Shown piece by piece: positions 23,094 through 31,287 of a stretch of 64,000 nt of DNA. How positions within the stretch are numbered: position 1 is the stretch's first letter; the number at the start of each line of letters is the position of its first letter. The notes beneath the pieces were generated by a model that saw nothing but the letters and a program-made list of their open reading frames with translations, was not told the origin of the DNA and ran no database searches. Origin of the DNA: Streptomyces venezuelae ATCC 10712 (GTDB lineage: Bacteria > Actinomycetota > Actinomycetes > Streptomycetales > Streptomycetaceae); contig NZ_CP029197.1 in NCBI RefSeq assembly GCF_008639165.1, positions 3,658,001 through 3,722,000 on the forward strand, written 5' to 3'. Made by a program: the position numbers and the translations under genes.

Positions 23094-24302
23094 GTGCTGG
23101 TCGCGGACCGATATCGGCTTCACGTGTGTATCGGCCGGGGCGGCATGGGCGAGGTGTGGCAGGCGACCGACGAGGTCCTCGGCCGGGACGTCGCCGTCAA
23201 GCTGATGCTGGGGCACGCGACCGACCCGTCCGCCGGCGACCGGTTCCGGCTGGAGGCGCAGACCGCCGCCCGGCTGAGCCATCCGCATGTCGTGGGCGTC
23301 TTCGACTTCGGGACCTGGGACGGGAAGCTGTTCCTGGTCATGGAGCTGGTGGAGGGCGACAGCCTCGCCGGGAGCCCTTCGGATCCGCTGGTCCTGCCCG
23401 CCGAGCGGGTCGCCGTCGTCGCCGCGCACGCGGCCGCCGGGCTGGCCGCCGCGCACCGGCAGGGCGTCGTGCACCGGGACATCAAGCCGGGGAACCTGCT
23501 GGTCGACGCCGAGGGCACCGTGAAGCTCGCCGACTTCGGCATCGCGCGGTTCGTCGACGATCCCTCGGCGGCGCTCACGACGACGGGCCAGATCGTGGGC
23601 ACCGGGCTGTACCTGGCGCCCGAGCGGGCCCTCGGGCAGCCCGCCTCGTCCGCCTCAGACGTGTACTCACTCGGCTGCGTGCTCTACCAACTCCTCACCG
23701 GACGCCCGCCGTTCCGCGCGGACACCGCGACCGCCCTGCTGTACCAGCACATCGACACCGCTCCCGTGCCGCCCCGCCGGCTCGGGGTGGCGCTGCCGCC
23801 CGAGTTCGAGACGTATCTGCTGAGTCTGCTGGCCAAGCAGCCCGAGCAGCGCCCCTCGGCGCAGGCCATCGCCGACTGGTTCTCCTCCGGCGCGTGGCGT
23901 TCCTATCCCGGGCAGCCGGCCGCCCCCGCGCGGAACCGGTCGCACGCCCCCCAGTCGCACGCCCCGCGGCAGTCTCCTCAGTCGTACGCCCCGCAGCCGC
24001 ACGCGCCCCAGGCCGGTGCGCCGGCCGGTGTCACCTCCCGGTCCGGGCCGATGCCCGCCCCCCTGCCCGTACCCCCGCAGGCGCACAGACCCGGGCCCGC
24101 GCAGCCGCAGAGATCCGCGCCCGGTGGTGGGCCCGTTTCCCGGCGGCGCGAGCGGCCCGCCGGGACCGGTCTCACGGGGCTCACCAGCAGCACCGGCGGG
24201 CTCGCCGAGCTCTCCCGGCGGCGCCCCCGCAAGACGGCGGCGGTCGCCGGTGCGATCGCCTTCGTCGTCTTCCTGATCATCGGAATGGCCTGGCTCTCCT
24301 GA
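23094..24302 (+). CDS. Ser/Thr protein kinase with C-terminal membrane anchor
   Basis: This 402-residue Hanks-type kinase has the glycine loop GRGGMGEVW at 14-22, Lys36 in VAVK, catalytic HRDIKPGN, DFG and the activation segment TTTGQIVGTGLYLAPE. Residues ~275-370 are Pro/Gln/His-rich and contain repeated SHAPQ/SYAPQ-like units. A single transmembrane helix lies at the very C-terminus (KTAAVAGAIAFVVFLIIG), with almost nothing outside, so there is no extracellular sensor domain. GTG 23094 is chosen because AAAGGG lies at correct spacing; TTG 23064 is the alternative. A TACGCT -10 lies at 23041. Confidence 0.92.
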   Translation: MLVADRYRLHVCIGRGGMGEVWQATDEVLGRDVAVKLMLGHATDPSAGDRFRLEAQTAARLSHPHVVGVFDFGTWDGKLFLVMELVEGDSLAGSPSDPLVLPAERVAVVAAHAAAGLAAAHRQGVVHRDIKPGNLLVDAEGTVKLADFGIARFVDDPSAALTTTGQIVGTGLYLAPERALGQPASSASDVYSLGCVLYQLLTGRPPFRADTATALLYQHIDTAPVPPRRLGVALPPEFETYLLSLLAKQPEQRPSAQAIADWFSSGAWRSYPGQPAAPARNRSHAPQSHAPRQSPQSYAPQPHAPQAGAPAGVTSRSGPMPAPLPVPPQAHRPGPAQPQRSAPGGGPVSRRRERPAGTGLTGLTSSTGGLAELSRRRPRKTAAVAGAIAFVVFLIIGMAWLS

Positions 24303-24327
24303 GCACCGCTGCTCCCGGACGCGGGGC

Positions 24328-24609
24328 TCAGTACGGCCGCGGCGCCATCACCTGTCCCTCCCCGTCCGGCGCCGCGAGCAGCAGGCAGCGCGGTACGCCG
24401 GGGCCCGGCGTCACCCGTACGGTCACCGAGGTCGGCGGGTCGGTCGGCAGCTCGACCGCGACCATGAGCGGGCCGTCGTCCTTGGCCGTGACGTAGCCCG
24501 TCTCCTTGCCGTCGACGAGGACCTCGACCACCGGCTTGTGCCCGGTCTGCACGGTCACGGAGACCGAGTGGCCGAGGTGGTCGATGTGGAAGTGGTGCCG
24601 TCGCCTCAT
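24328..24609 (-). CDS. Hypothetical 93-residue beta-rich protein
   Basis: The protein starts MRRRHHFHIDHLGHSVSVTV and consists of short alternating strands (VVEVLVDGKETGYVTAKDDG), suggesting a small beta-sandwich. I do not recognise the family. A good Shine-Dalgarno (GGAGG) precedes ATG 24609, and a TACTCT -10 lies about 20 bases further up. It converges with the kinase gene, leaving only 25 bp, and is followed by the YdcF gene end on the same side. Confidence 0.7.
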   Translation of the reverse strand: MRRRHHFHIDHLGHSVSVTVQTGHKPVVEVLVDGKETGYVTAKDDGPLMVAVELPTDPPTSVTVRVTPGPGVPRCLLLAAPDGEGQVMAPRPY

Positions 24610-24683
24610 GGGTCACCTCCGTACCTCCAGAGTAGGTACGGACCGCCTTTCCTGCCGAGCCGATCAGAGCCCCGCCGAGCCGA

Positions 24684-25706
24684 TCAGAGCTTCGCGCCCG
24701 CCGCCACGCCCAGCAGGACCAGCGTCAGGCAGATCCCCAGGTTCACCCGCTTGTACTGGAGGAACACCGCGACGAACTCGCGCATCGTCGCCGAGGGCCA
24801 GAAGTACGCGGCGGTCGGCGACCCGACCACCTGGCCGTCCACGCCCGCGCGGCGGGCCAGGATCGCGGCGCGGAAGGCGTGGAAGTTGTTGGTCACGATC
24901 ACGCAGGCGGAGCCGGGCCGGTCCCGTTCCATCAGCTCCTTGCTGAAGAGCAGGTTCTCCTCGGTGGTCCGCGACCGGTCCTCGCGGACCAGCGCGTCCG
25001 GCGGGAAGCCGCGCGCGACGAGGTAGTCGGCCATCGCGTGGGACTCGGGCAGGGTCTCGTCGGGGCCCTGGCCGCCGGAGGTGATGAGGAGGGGCGCGGT
25101 GCCGTCCCGCCGCTTCCGGGCGGCCAGCTTCTCGTACACCTCGCGGCCCCGGTCGAGGCGGCTCGCGAGCAGCGGGGACACCCGCCGGCCGCCGATAAGG
25201 CCGGAGCCGAGGACCACGACGTAGGCGGCGTCGCGGCGCAGACGCAGGCGGCCGTACAGGAAGGCGTAGCCGACGAAGCAGAGGAAGAGGAACGAGACGT
25301 AGCCGAGGACGAGCAGGGTCGTGCCGACGATCGTGCCCAGGACGGGGGACCGGGTGAGGACGGCGGCGACCGCCAGGCCCATCACGACGACCATGCCGAG
25401 CCCGGCGAGGAGGGACAGCAGGTTCCCCGGGCTCCTGCCCTCCTTGCGGACCATCTTCACGCCGTTCGCGCAGAGCAGCCCGGCGAGGACGATCGGGCCG
25501 AGCCCGACGACGAGCAGCCCGCCCAGCATCACGGTCTCGGCGACGCCGGGCGGGGCGTCCTCGATCCCGGCGAGCAGGCCGAGCCCGACGAAGGTGACGG
25601 CGAGGCCGAGCAGTACGGCGTTGCCGAAGCGGCGGCGGTCGCGTCGCACACCGACCGCGAAGAGGAGGAGGAAGACCGTGGCCACGGCGAGGGCGAGCGA
25701 CGACAT
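24684..25706 (-). CDS. YdcF/DUF218-family membrane protein
   Basis: This 340-residue protein has four to five N-terminal transmembrane helices (residues ~1-150) and a DUF218 domain (~165-320) with AAYVVVLGSGLIGG, LLITSGGQGPDE, DRSRTTEENLLFS and VIVTNNFHAFRA. It ends with a further hydrophobic helix. SanA/YdcF/ElyC relatives act in envelope biogenesis and vancomycin or detergent resistance; ElyC affects lipid-carrier metabolism. ATG 25706 follows TACGAT by six bases, a leaderless arrangement. Confidence 0.88.
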   Translation of the reverse strand: MSSLALAVATVFLLLFAVGVRRDRRRFGNAVLLGLAVTFVGLGLLAGIEDAPPGVAETVMLGGLLVVGLGPIVLAGLLCANGVKMVRKEGRSPGNLLSLLAGLGMVVVMGLAVAAVLTRSPVLGTIVGTTLLVLGYVSFLFLCFVGYAFLYGRLRLRRDAAYVVVLGSGLIGGRRVSPLLASRLDRGREVYEKLAARKRRDGTAPLLITSGGQGPDETLPESHAMADYLVARGFPPDALVREDRSRTTEENLLFSKELMERDRPGSACVIVTNNFHAFRAAILARRAGVDGQVVGSPTAAYFWPSATMREFVAVFLQYKRVNLGICLTLVLLGVAAGAKL

Positions 25707-25718
25707 GACGGCATCGTA
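25706..25718 (-). promoter_or_regulatory. Leaderless promoter (-10 TACGAT) of ydcF-like gene
   Basis: On the minus strand TACGAT (25718-25713), GCCGTC, ATG. No Shine-Dalgarno. Confidence 0.6.
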
Positions 25719-25760
25719 GGCAGGGGCGTGGCTTCCCGGCAGGGCGCGGGGCCTCGCGGC

Positions 25761-25853
25761 GGCCCGTGCGCCTCAGCACGCGGCGGCCGTGCGCCTCAGC
25801 ACGCCGCGGCCGTGCGCCTCAGCACGCCGCGGCCGTGCGCCTCAGCGCGGCGC
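25761..25853. repeat. Four tandem 23-bp repeats
   Basis: Units start at 25761, 25785, 25808 and 25831 with core GGCCGTGCGCCTCAGCACGC. The first has one extra base and the last is diverged at its end. They occupy the gap between the TPR-regulator stop (25859) and the ydcF promoter. Each unit contains GTGCG/CGCAC-like partial symmetry. Confidence 0.9.
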
Positions 25854-25858
25854 GTCCC

Positions 25859-27262
25859 TCACGCCTCCGCTGCCAACGTGAACAGCCCCCGTCTCGCCCC
25901 CTCTTCGTACGCCCCGCGCAGTTCCGCGCCGTCGAGGAGGGTGCGGAGGGCCGACTCGCTGCGGGCGCGGGTCACCGCGCAGAACTCCGCCGGGCGGTAC
26001 GCCATGTCGAAGACGGAGGTCCTCAGTACGTCGACCGCGCCCAGGAGGTGGGCCGCGGCGTCCCGGCGGCCCGCCGACACCCGTATCTGGGCGAGGAGTT
26101 CCGCTGCGGCGGCCGCGCCGGCCGGGGAGCCGAGCCGCAGGTGCTCGCGCAGCGCCCGGCGGGCGTGCTGGGCGGCGCGCTCCAGCTCTCCGTCCCACGC
26201 GGCGAGTTCGGCGCGTACGACGTGCGCCCAGGCGTCGGCGAACAGGTCGCGTCCCGCCCGGGGCCACCGGCTGCCGCGGTCGGTGTCCCCGCGGTCGAGC
26301 GCCTCCTGCGCGGCCTCCGGGTCGGTACGGCAGAGGGCGAGCGCGAGTCCGACCCAGCAGGCGTGCCGGGTGGGGCCGAAGTCCGGGGACTCCCCCATCA
26401 GCGCGAGGGCTTCCCGGAACGCCTCCGCCGCCGCGTCCGCGCGTCCTTGGTAGAGGGCGGTCGCGCCGCGCAGATGGGCCAGGAGTCCGAGCGCGCGGTC
26501 GTCACCGTCCCGTACGGCGGCCGCCCAGGCCTGGACGAGGAGCGGATCGGCGTCTTCCGGGCGGCCCGACTCCAGCTCGAGGAAGGCGGCGAGCCACAGG
26601 GCGCGGGCCGTCGGCGGTCCGGTGCGCAGCGAGAGGGCGTGCCGCAGCCGCGTCCGGCCCTCGGAGGTGCGTCCGCAGGCCACCCACAGGAACCAGAGGG
26701 ACACGGCGGTCTCGACGGCCGTGTCGGCTTCGGCGCCCGGCGGGAGCGGCGCGGTGGTCGGGTCCATCGCGGCGGCGAGGTCCGGGAGTTCGCGCAGGGC
26801 GAGGTCCCGGGCGTCGAGCTGGCGGCCGGCCTGCCACTGGTCGGCGGCCCGCCGGGCGAGTCTCAGGCACCACCGCCGGTGGTGCTGGACGACGGCCCGG
26901 CGGTCGCCGCGTCGGGTGAGCCGGCGGGCGCCCACGGCCCGCATGGGTGGCGGCATCCAGTGGCGGGGGACGGGGTCCTCGCCGTCGAACAGGTCGTCGA
27001 CGGGCAGCAGGGCGAGGGGGGCGAGCCGTTCGAGGACCGCCGGGATCTCGGCGGAGGGGAGCGTTCCGGAGGAGCAGACCTCGCGGACGGCTTCCAGGCC
27101 GAAGGCGCCCTCGAACACGGAGAGCCGCTCCCACAGGAGTCGTTCGGCGGGGCCGCAGCGGGTGTAGCCGTGTTCGGCGGCGGCGAGCTGGTCGGGGCTG
27201 ACCGGTTCGCCCCACAGGATGTGTCCGGTCTCCGGTGGCCGGCGTCTCTCCGTGCTGCCCAT
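25859..27262 (-). CDS. TPR-containing regulator-like protein without visible ATPase or DNA-binding domain
   Basis: This 467-residue protein resembles the part of AfsR/LuxR-family (LAL/SARP) regulators that follows the NB-ARC ATPase. A winged-helix-like segment (PAERLLWERLSVFEGAFGLEAVREVC...) is followed by about six helical TPR-type repeats rich in Ala, Leu and Arg (for example ATALYQGRADAAAEAFREAL). No Walker A, no SARP domain and no LuxR helix-turn-helix can be seen. It may be a truncated or specialised protein-interaction regulator. ATG 27262 has GGGAGAGGG upstream. It is divergent from a tandem Lrp/AsnC protein. Confidence 0.72.
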   Translation of the reverse strand: MGSTERRRPPETGHILWGEPVSPDQLAAAEHGYTRCGPAERLLWERLSVFEGAFGLEAVREVCSSGTLPSAEIPAVLERLAPLALLPVDDLFDGEDPVPRHWMPPPMRAVGARRLTRRGDRRAVVQHHRRWCLRLARRAADQWQAGRQLDARDLALRELPDLAAAMDPTTAPLPPGAEADTAVETAVSLWFLWVACGRTSEGRTRLRHALSLRTGPPTARALWLAAFLELESGRPEDADPLLVQAWAAAVRDGDDRALGLLAHLRGATALYQGRADAAAEAFREALALMGESPDFGPTRHACWVGLALALCRTDPEAAQEALDRGDTDRGSRWPRAGRDLFADAWAHVVRAELAAWDGELERAAQHARRALREHLRLGSPAGAAAAAELLAQIRVSAGRRDAAAHLLGAVDVLRTSVFDMAYRPAEFCAVTRARSESALRTLLDGAELRGAYEEGARRGLFTLAAEA

Positions 27263-27290
27263 CCCCCGCCCTCTCCCCGTCCGTGACGTG

Positions 27291-27318
27291 TGCCTGAGTC
27301 GACGTATGCCTGAGTCGA
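27291..27318. promoter_or_regulatory. Direct repeat TGCCTGAGTCGA in the divergent promoter region
   Basis: Two exact 12-bp copies at 27291-27302 and 27307-27318, period 16. They sit between the TPR regulator and the Lrp/AsnC gene. This is a plausible operator for the latter. Confidence 0.55.
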
Positions 27319-27424
27319 TGGCGAACAAACGCCATTGCGGCTTGAATGCAGACGCCCCGGTCCACATCCTGGGGTGCCTCCGGAACCACACCCGCGGTTT
27401 GCCGGGGATCGGCCAGGGAGGGAA

Positions 27425-28486
27425 ATGAGCACCGGGGATTCCGTCCTGGGAGAGGCGGATCTTTCGCTGATCCACGCACTCCAGATGGCCCCGCGTGCCA
27501 GCTGGACGCAGTTGTCGTCCGTTCTGGGGGCGACCCCTGACACCCTCGCGCGGCGCTGGGACCACCTCACGGCCGGGGGGTACGCCTGGAGTTCGCTGCT
27601 GGCGGCCCGGCACGGCGCCGACGCGATGCTCTACGCCTGGGTCGAGCTGGAGTGCGTCGCGGGCGCCGCCGAGACCACCGCGGTCGAGGTCTCCGGCGAC
27701 GCCTGCACCCTCGGCGTCCACCAGGTGACCGGCGACGCGGATCTGGTCCTGCTCGTGGTCTGCCCCGACCTGTACGCCCTCGACGACTACCTCGCCCGGC
27801 GGATACGGCGGCTCAGCGGGGTGATCCGCTCCCGGACCCAGGTGGTGACCCGGCTGCACAACCGCCCCTACCGGTCGCGGATCGAACAGCTCACCCCCTC
27901 GCAGATCCAGCTCCTCCGGGGGATCACGCACGGGGACGGCCGGGCGCGTACGCCGGCGCGCGAGCAGGCTCGCGAGCGGGCGGCGCGGGGCCGGGCGCAG
28001 CTCACCGAGCTCGACCACCGGATCGTCGCGGAGCTGGCGGGGGACGCCCGCCGCAGCGCGGCCGAACTGGCCCGCCAGTGCGGTACGAGCGAGTCGACGG
28101 TACGGCGGAGGCTGGACGCCCTCTCGGCGGGCGGCGCCCTCCACCACCACTGTCTGCCGGCTCCCCGGTTCTCCGGGCGTCCGGTGTGGGCGATGGTCAC
28201 CACCGACGTACCGCCCCTGGACGTGCCGGCGACGGTGGCGGCGCTCGCCCGGCTGCGCCAGACGCGGCTCGTGACCTCGGTCACCGGCCCGCACAACCTG
28301 TCGCTGGCGCTGTGGCTGCGTACCGTCGACGAGCTGCACGAGGTGACGGCGAGTCTCGTACGGGCCGCGCCGGCGCTGCGGATCGCGGGCACCGCGCTGT
28401 CCTTGCGGACCCACAAGATCGGCGCGCAGGTCCTCGGTCCGGACGGCCGCCGACTGCACCACGTGCGGCCGGCCACACCGGCCTGA
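27425..28486 (+). CDS. Tandem Lrp/AsnC-family transcriptional regulator
   Basis: This 353-residue protein is built from two AsnC-like halves. A first helix-turn-helix lies near residues 12-50 (LSLIHALQMAPRASWTQLSSVLG), followed by a RAM-like ligand domain at ~65-150. A linker with many Arg/Ala comes next, then a second helix-turn-helix near 195-240 (LTELDHRIVAELAGDARRSAAELARQCGTS...) and a second RAM domain to ~330. Duplicated Lrp proteins of this size are common in Streptomyces. ATG 27425 has GGAGGG upstream. The ligand, usually an amino acid, is unknown. Confidence 0.88.
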   Translation: MSTGDSVLGEADLSLIHALQMAPRASWTQLSSVLGATPDTLARRWDHLTAGGYAWSSLLAARHGADAMLYAWVELECVAGAAETTAVEVSGDACTLGVHQVTGDADLVLLVVCPDLYALDDYLARRIRRLSGVIRSRTQVVTRLHNRPYRSRIEQLTPSQIQLLRGITHGDGRARTPAREQARERAARGRAQLTELDHRIVAELAGDARRSAAELARQCGTSESTVRRRLDALSAGGALHHHCLPAPRFSGRPVWAMVTTDVPPLDVPATVAALARLRQTRLVTSVTGPHNLSLALWLRTVDELHEVTASLVRAAPALRIAGTALSLRTHKIGAQVLGPDGRRLHHVRPATPA

Positions 28487-28539
28487 CGGGACGACGGGGC
28501 TTCCGCCTCCCTGACGGCCCGTCGGGGTGCTCAGGCCGG
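28478..28539. terminator. Terminator built from two convergent stop regions
   Basis: CCGGCCTGA (28478-28486) pairs with TCAGGCCGG (28531-28539), each arm containing the stop codon of one of the two genes. Inside, CGACGGG pairs with CCCGTCG. Confidence 0.7.
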
Positions 28540-29361
28540 TCGGGTCGCCTTGATCGAGTACATCATCGGGATACGGGGCCGGTCCGCCGGGAAGCGGTAG
28601 TAGCCGTCCTCGTGGTGCTGGAGCGCGCCGTAGCGCGGGAACAGCGAGGCGTCGTGCTCGTGCAGGAAGTCGATCCGCAGGCCCGCGCGGGCGATCGCGG
28701 TGACGACCTCGCCGAGCGGGTGCACCCATTCCACGCTGCGGTTGTGGACGGTGGGCGCGTCGAGGTCGGCGTACGTGCCGGGGCTGGTGTCCACCCAGGG
28801 TTCGCGGACGAAGTAGTCGTTCACGATCCGGCTGCCGGTCTCGTCGTCGAGGGAGTCGGTCAGCGGGTGGAACTCGGCCACGTAGAGGAAGCCGCCGGGG
28901 GCGACGAGCGAGGCGGCGGTCTCCGCCCAGCGCTCCATGTCGGGCAGCCAGTTCAGCGCCCCGGTGCCCGTGTAGACGATGTCGTAGGCGCTGTCCGGGA
29001 CGGCCTCGGCCGCGTCGTACACGTCGGCGGCGACGAAGGCGGCCCTGTCCTGGGTGAGGCCGAGGTCGGCGGCGAGCGAACGGGCGGCCTCGACGGCCGG
29101 CTCGGAGAAGTCGAGGCCGACGACGTGCGAGGCGCCGTGACGGGCCCAGGAGAGGGTGTCGAGGCCGATGTGGCACTGGAGGTGGAGCAGGGAGCGGCCG
29201 GTGACGTCGCCGACCTCCGCGAGCTCGAAGTCCCGCAGCGCGTCCTTGCCCGCGCGGAAGGCGTCGAGGTCGTAGAAGGCGCTGGCGGCGTGGATCGGGA
29301 CGCGCTCGTCCCAGCGTGCGCGGTTGGCCTCGTGCCAGTCCTCGGGCGTCGGAGAGTACAT
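28531..29361 (-). CDS. SAM-dependent class I methyltransferase
   Basis: This 276-residue protein has the Rossmann methyltransferase motif I LLHLQCHIGLDTLSWAR (an H-I-G-x-D variant of GxGxG), the acidic motif VVGLDFSEPAV and motif IV FLYVAEFHPL. The C-terminal part is rich in aromatic residues (DGYYRFPADRP). This resembles Streptomyces and Bacillus proteins annotated as generic methyltransferases; the substrate is unknown. ATG 29361 follows TAACCT by seven bases and so is favoured over GTG 29379, which lies within the promoter. Confidence 0.85.
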   Translation of the reverse strand: MYSPTPEDWHEANRARWDERVPIHAASAFYDLDAFRAGKDALRDFELAEVGDVTGRSLLHLQCHIGLDTLSWARHGASHVVGLDFSEPAVEAARSLAADLGLTQDRAAFVAADVYDAAEAVPDSAYDIVYTGTGALNWLPDMERWAETAASLVAPGGFLYVAEFHPLTDSLDDETGSRIVNDYFVREPWVDTSPGTYADLDAPTVHNRSVEWVHPLGEVVTAIARAGLRIDFLHEHDASLFPRYGALQHHEDGYYRFPADRPRIPMMYSIKATRPA

Positions 29362-29374
29362 GTCGGCGAGGTTA
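29361..29374 (-). promoter_or_regulatory. Leaderless promoter (-10 TAACCT) of the methyltransferase gene
   Basis: TAACCT (29374-29369), seven bases, ATG 29361, on the minus strand. It overlaps a DnaA-box-like TTATCCACA at 29372-29380, probably by chance. Confidence 0.5.
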
Positions 29375-29432
29375 TCCACAGGCTGGGGGCGACGCGACCC
29401 GATTGTCGGCCGCGCGGAGCATGATGGGTGCC

Positions 29433-31262
29433 ATGACTGAGCGTAAGGACATCACCCAGACCCCACGGTGGGAGCAGCGCTTCCGCGCGCCCCGCGTCTC
29501 GCTGCCCGAGTGGGCCGAGGAGGCCCCGGACCGCTCGCTCTTCGTGTCGAACGCGACGGGGACGTACGAGCTGTACGCCTGGGACCGGGCGAGCGGGGAG
29601 CAGCGCCAGGTCACGGACCGGCCGAACGGCACGACGGACGGCACGCTGACGCCGGACGGCAGCTGGATCTGGTGGTTCGCGGACACCGACGGGGACGAGT
29701 TCGGGGTGTGGATGCGCCAGCCGTTCGGCGGCGGGGCCGACGAGCCGGCCGTGCCCGGGCTCGACGCCTCCTACCCGGCGGGGCTGGCCATCGGCCGGGA
29801 CGGCACGGTCGTGGTGGGCCGCTCCACCGACGAGGACGGCACGACGGTCCATCTGGTCCGTCCCGGGGCGGACGCCCCGGTCGAGATCTACCGGCACCGG
29901 GAGTCGGCCGGGGTCGGCGACCTGTCGCACGACGGGGCGCTGATCGCGATCGAGCACACCGAGCACGGGGACGCGATGCACTCGGCGCTGCGGGTGCTGC
30001 GCGCCTCGGACGCGAGCGTGCTCGCCGAGCTCGACGACACCAAGGGGGGCACGGAGGAGCTGGGGCTCGCCGTCCTCGGCTTCGCGCCGGTGGCCGGGGA
30101 CCCCCGGCTGCTCGTCGGGCACCAGCGGCGCGGCCGCTGGGAGCCGATGCTCTGGGACGTGGCGGCGGGCACCGAGACCGATCTGGCGCTCGACCTGCCG
30201 GGCGACGTGTCGGCCGAGTGGTATCCGGACGGGTCGGGGCTGCTGATCGTGCACAGCTTCGAGGCCCGCAGCGAGCTCTGGCGGTACGAGATCGCGACCG
30301 GCGCCCTGGTCCGGGTGGAGACCCCGGCCGGTTCGGTGTCGGAGGCGACGGCCCGGCCGGACGGCAGCGTGGAGTACCTCTGGTCCTCGGCCGCCGAGCC
30401 GCCGGTGGTGCGCTCCACGGACGGCGGCGTGGTCCTCGACCCTCCGGGCCCCAAGGCCCCGCCGTCGGTGCCGGTGGAGGACGTGTGGGTGGAGGGGCCG
30501 GGCGGCAGAGTGCACGCGCTCGTGCAGCGGCCCGCGGGCGAGGGACCGTTCCCGACGGTCTTCGAGGTGCACGGCGGGCCCGCCTGGCACGACAGCGACG
30601 CCTTCGCGTCGGGCCCGGCGGCCTGGGTGGACCACGGGTACGCGGTGGTGCGGGTCAACTACCGGGGCTCGACGGGGTACGGCCGGGAGTGGACGGACGC
30701 GCTGAAGCACCGGGTCGGTCTGATCGAGCTGGAGGACGTCGAGGCGGTCCGCGCCTGGGCGGTGGAGAGCGGCCTCGCGGACCCGGCCCGGCTCGTGCTT
30801 TCCGGCGGCTCCTGGGGCGGCTATCTGACGCTCCTCGGCCTGGGGACGCAGCCGGAGGCCTGGGCGGTCGGCCTCGCGGCGGTGCCGGTCGCGGACTACG
30901 TCACGGCGTACGAGGACGAGATGGAGGCCCTGAAGGCGCTGGACCGGACGCTGCTCGGCGGCTCCCCCGAGGAGGTGCCCGAGCGGTACGCGGCCTCGTC
31001 GCCGCTGACGTACGTGGACGCGGTGAAGGCTCCGGTGCACATCTCGGCCGGCGTCAACGACCCGCGCTGCCCGATCCGTCAGATCGACAACTACGTGGAC
31101 CGGCTGAAGGCCCGGGGCGCGGTGCACGAGGTCTACCGGTACGACGCGGGCCACGGCTCGCTGGTGGTGGAGGAGCGGATCAAGCAGGTGCGGCTGGACC
31201 TCGCCTTCGCCGCGAAGCACCTGGGGGGTGAGGCCCCGGGGACCCGGCCGACGGAGGGCTGA
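29433..31262 (+). CDS. S9-family prolyl-oligopeptidase-type peptidase
   Basis: This 609-residue protein has an N-terminal beta-propeller (residues ~25-340, repeated DxxxxLxxxxDG strands) and a C-terminal alpha/beta hydrolase domain. The oxyanion motif is FEVHGGPAWHDSD, the nucleophile Ser lies in SGGSWGGYLTL, the Asp in GVNDPRCP and the His in DAGHGSLV. No signal peptide is seen, so it is cytoplasmic and cleaves short peptides. ATG 29433 follows CATGAT by seven bases. In-frame ATGs at 29421 and 29424 lie in that element. The SURF1 gene follows closely. Confidence 0.92.
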   Translation: MTERKDITQTPRWEQRFRAPRVSLPEWAEEAPDRSLFVSNATGTYELYAWDRASGEQRQVTDRPNGTTDGTLTPDGSWIWWFADTDGDEFGVWMRQPFGGGADEPAVPGLDASYPAGLAIGRDGTVVVGRSTDEDGTTVHLVRPGADAPVEIYRHRESAGVGDLSHDGALIAIEHTEHGDAMHSALRVLRASDASVLAELDDTKGGTEELGLAVLGFAPVAGDPRLLVGHQRRGRWEPMLWDVAAGTETDLALDLPGDVSAEWYPDGSGLLIVHSFEARSELWRYEIATGALVRVETPAGSVSEATARPDGSVEYLWSSAAEPPVVRSTDGGVVLDPPGPKAPPSVPVEDVWVEGPGGRVHALVQRPAGEGPFPTVFEVHGGPAWHDSDAFASGPAAWVDHGYAVVRVNYRGSTGYGREWTDALKHRVGLIELEDVEAVRAWAVESGLADPARLVLSGGSWGGYLTLLGLGTQPEAWAVGLAAVPVADYVTAYEDEMEALKALDRTLLGGSPEEVPERYAASSPLTYVDAVKAPVHISAGVNDPRCPIRQIDNYVDRLKARGAVHEVYRYDAGHGSLVVEERIKQVRLDLAFAAKHLGGEAPGTRPTEG

Positions 31263-31273
31263 GCCGGTTTGCG

Positions 31274-31287
31274 TACCGTGGGGGGCG
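31274..31287 (+). promoter_or_regulatory. Leaderless promoter (-10 TACCGT) of the SURF1 gene
   Basis: TACCGT (31274-31279), seven bases, GTG 31287. It starts 12 bp after the peptidase stop. Confidence 0.55.

Noticed and set aside
25761-25853. CRISPR array
   Set aside because: Units are contiguous 23-bp tandem repeats without spacers, and no cas genes are present.
29372-29380. DnaA box TTATCCACA
   Set aside because: A single box upstream of a methyltransferase without clustering; it overlaps a promoter and is likely a chance match.
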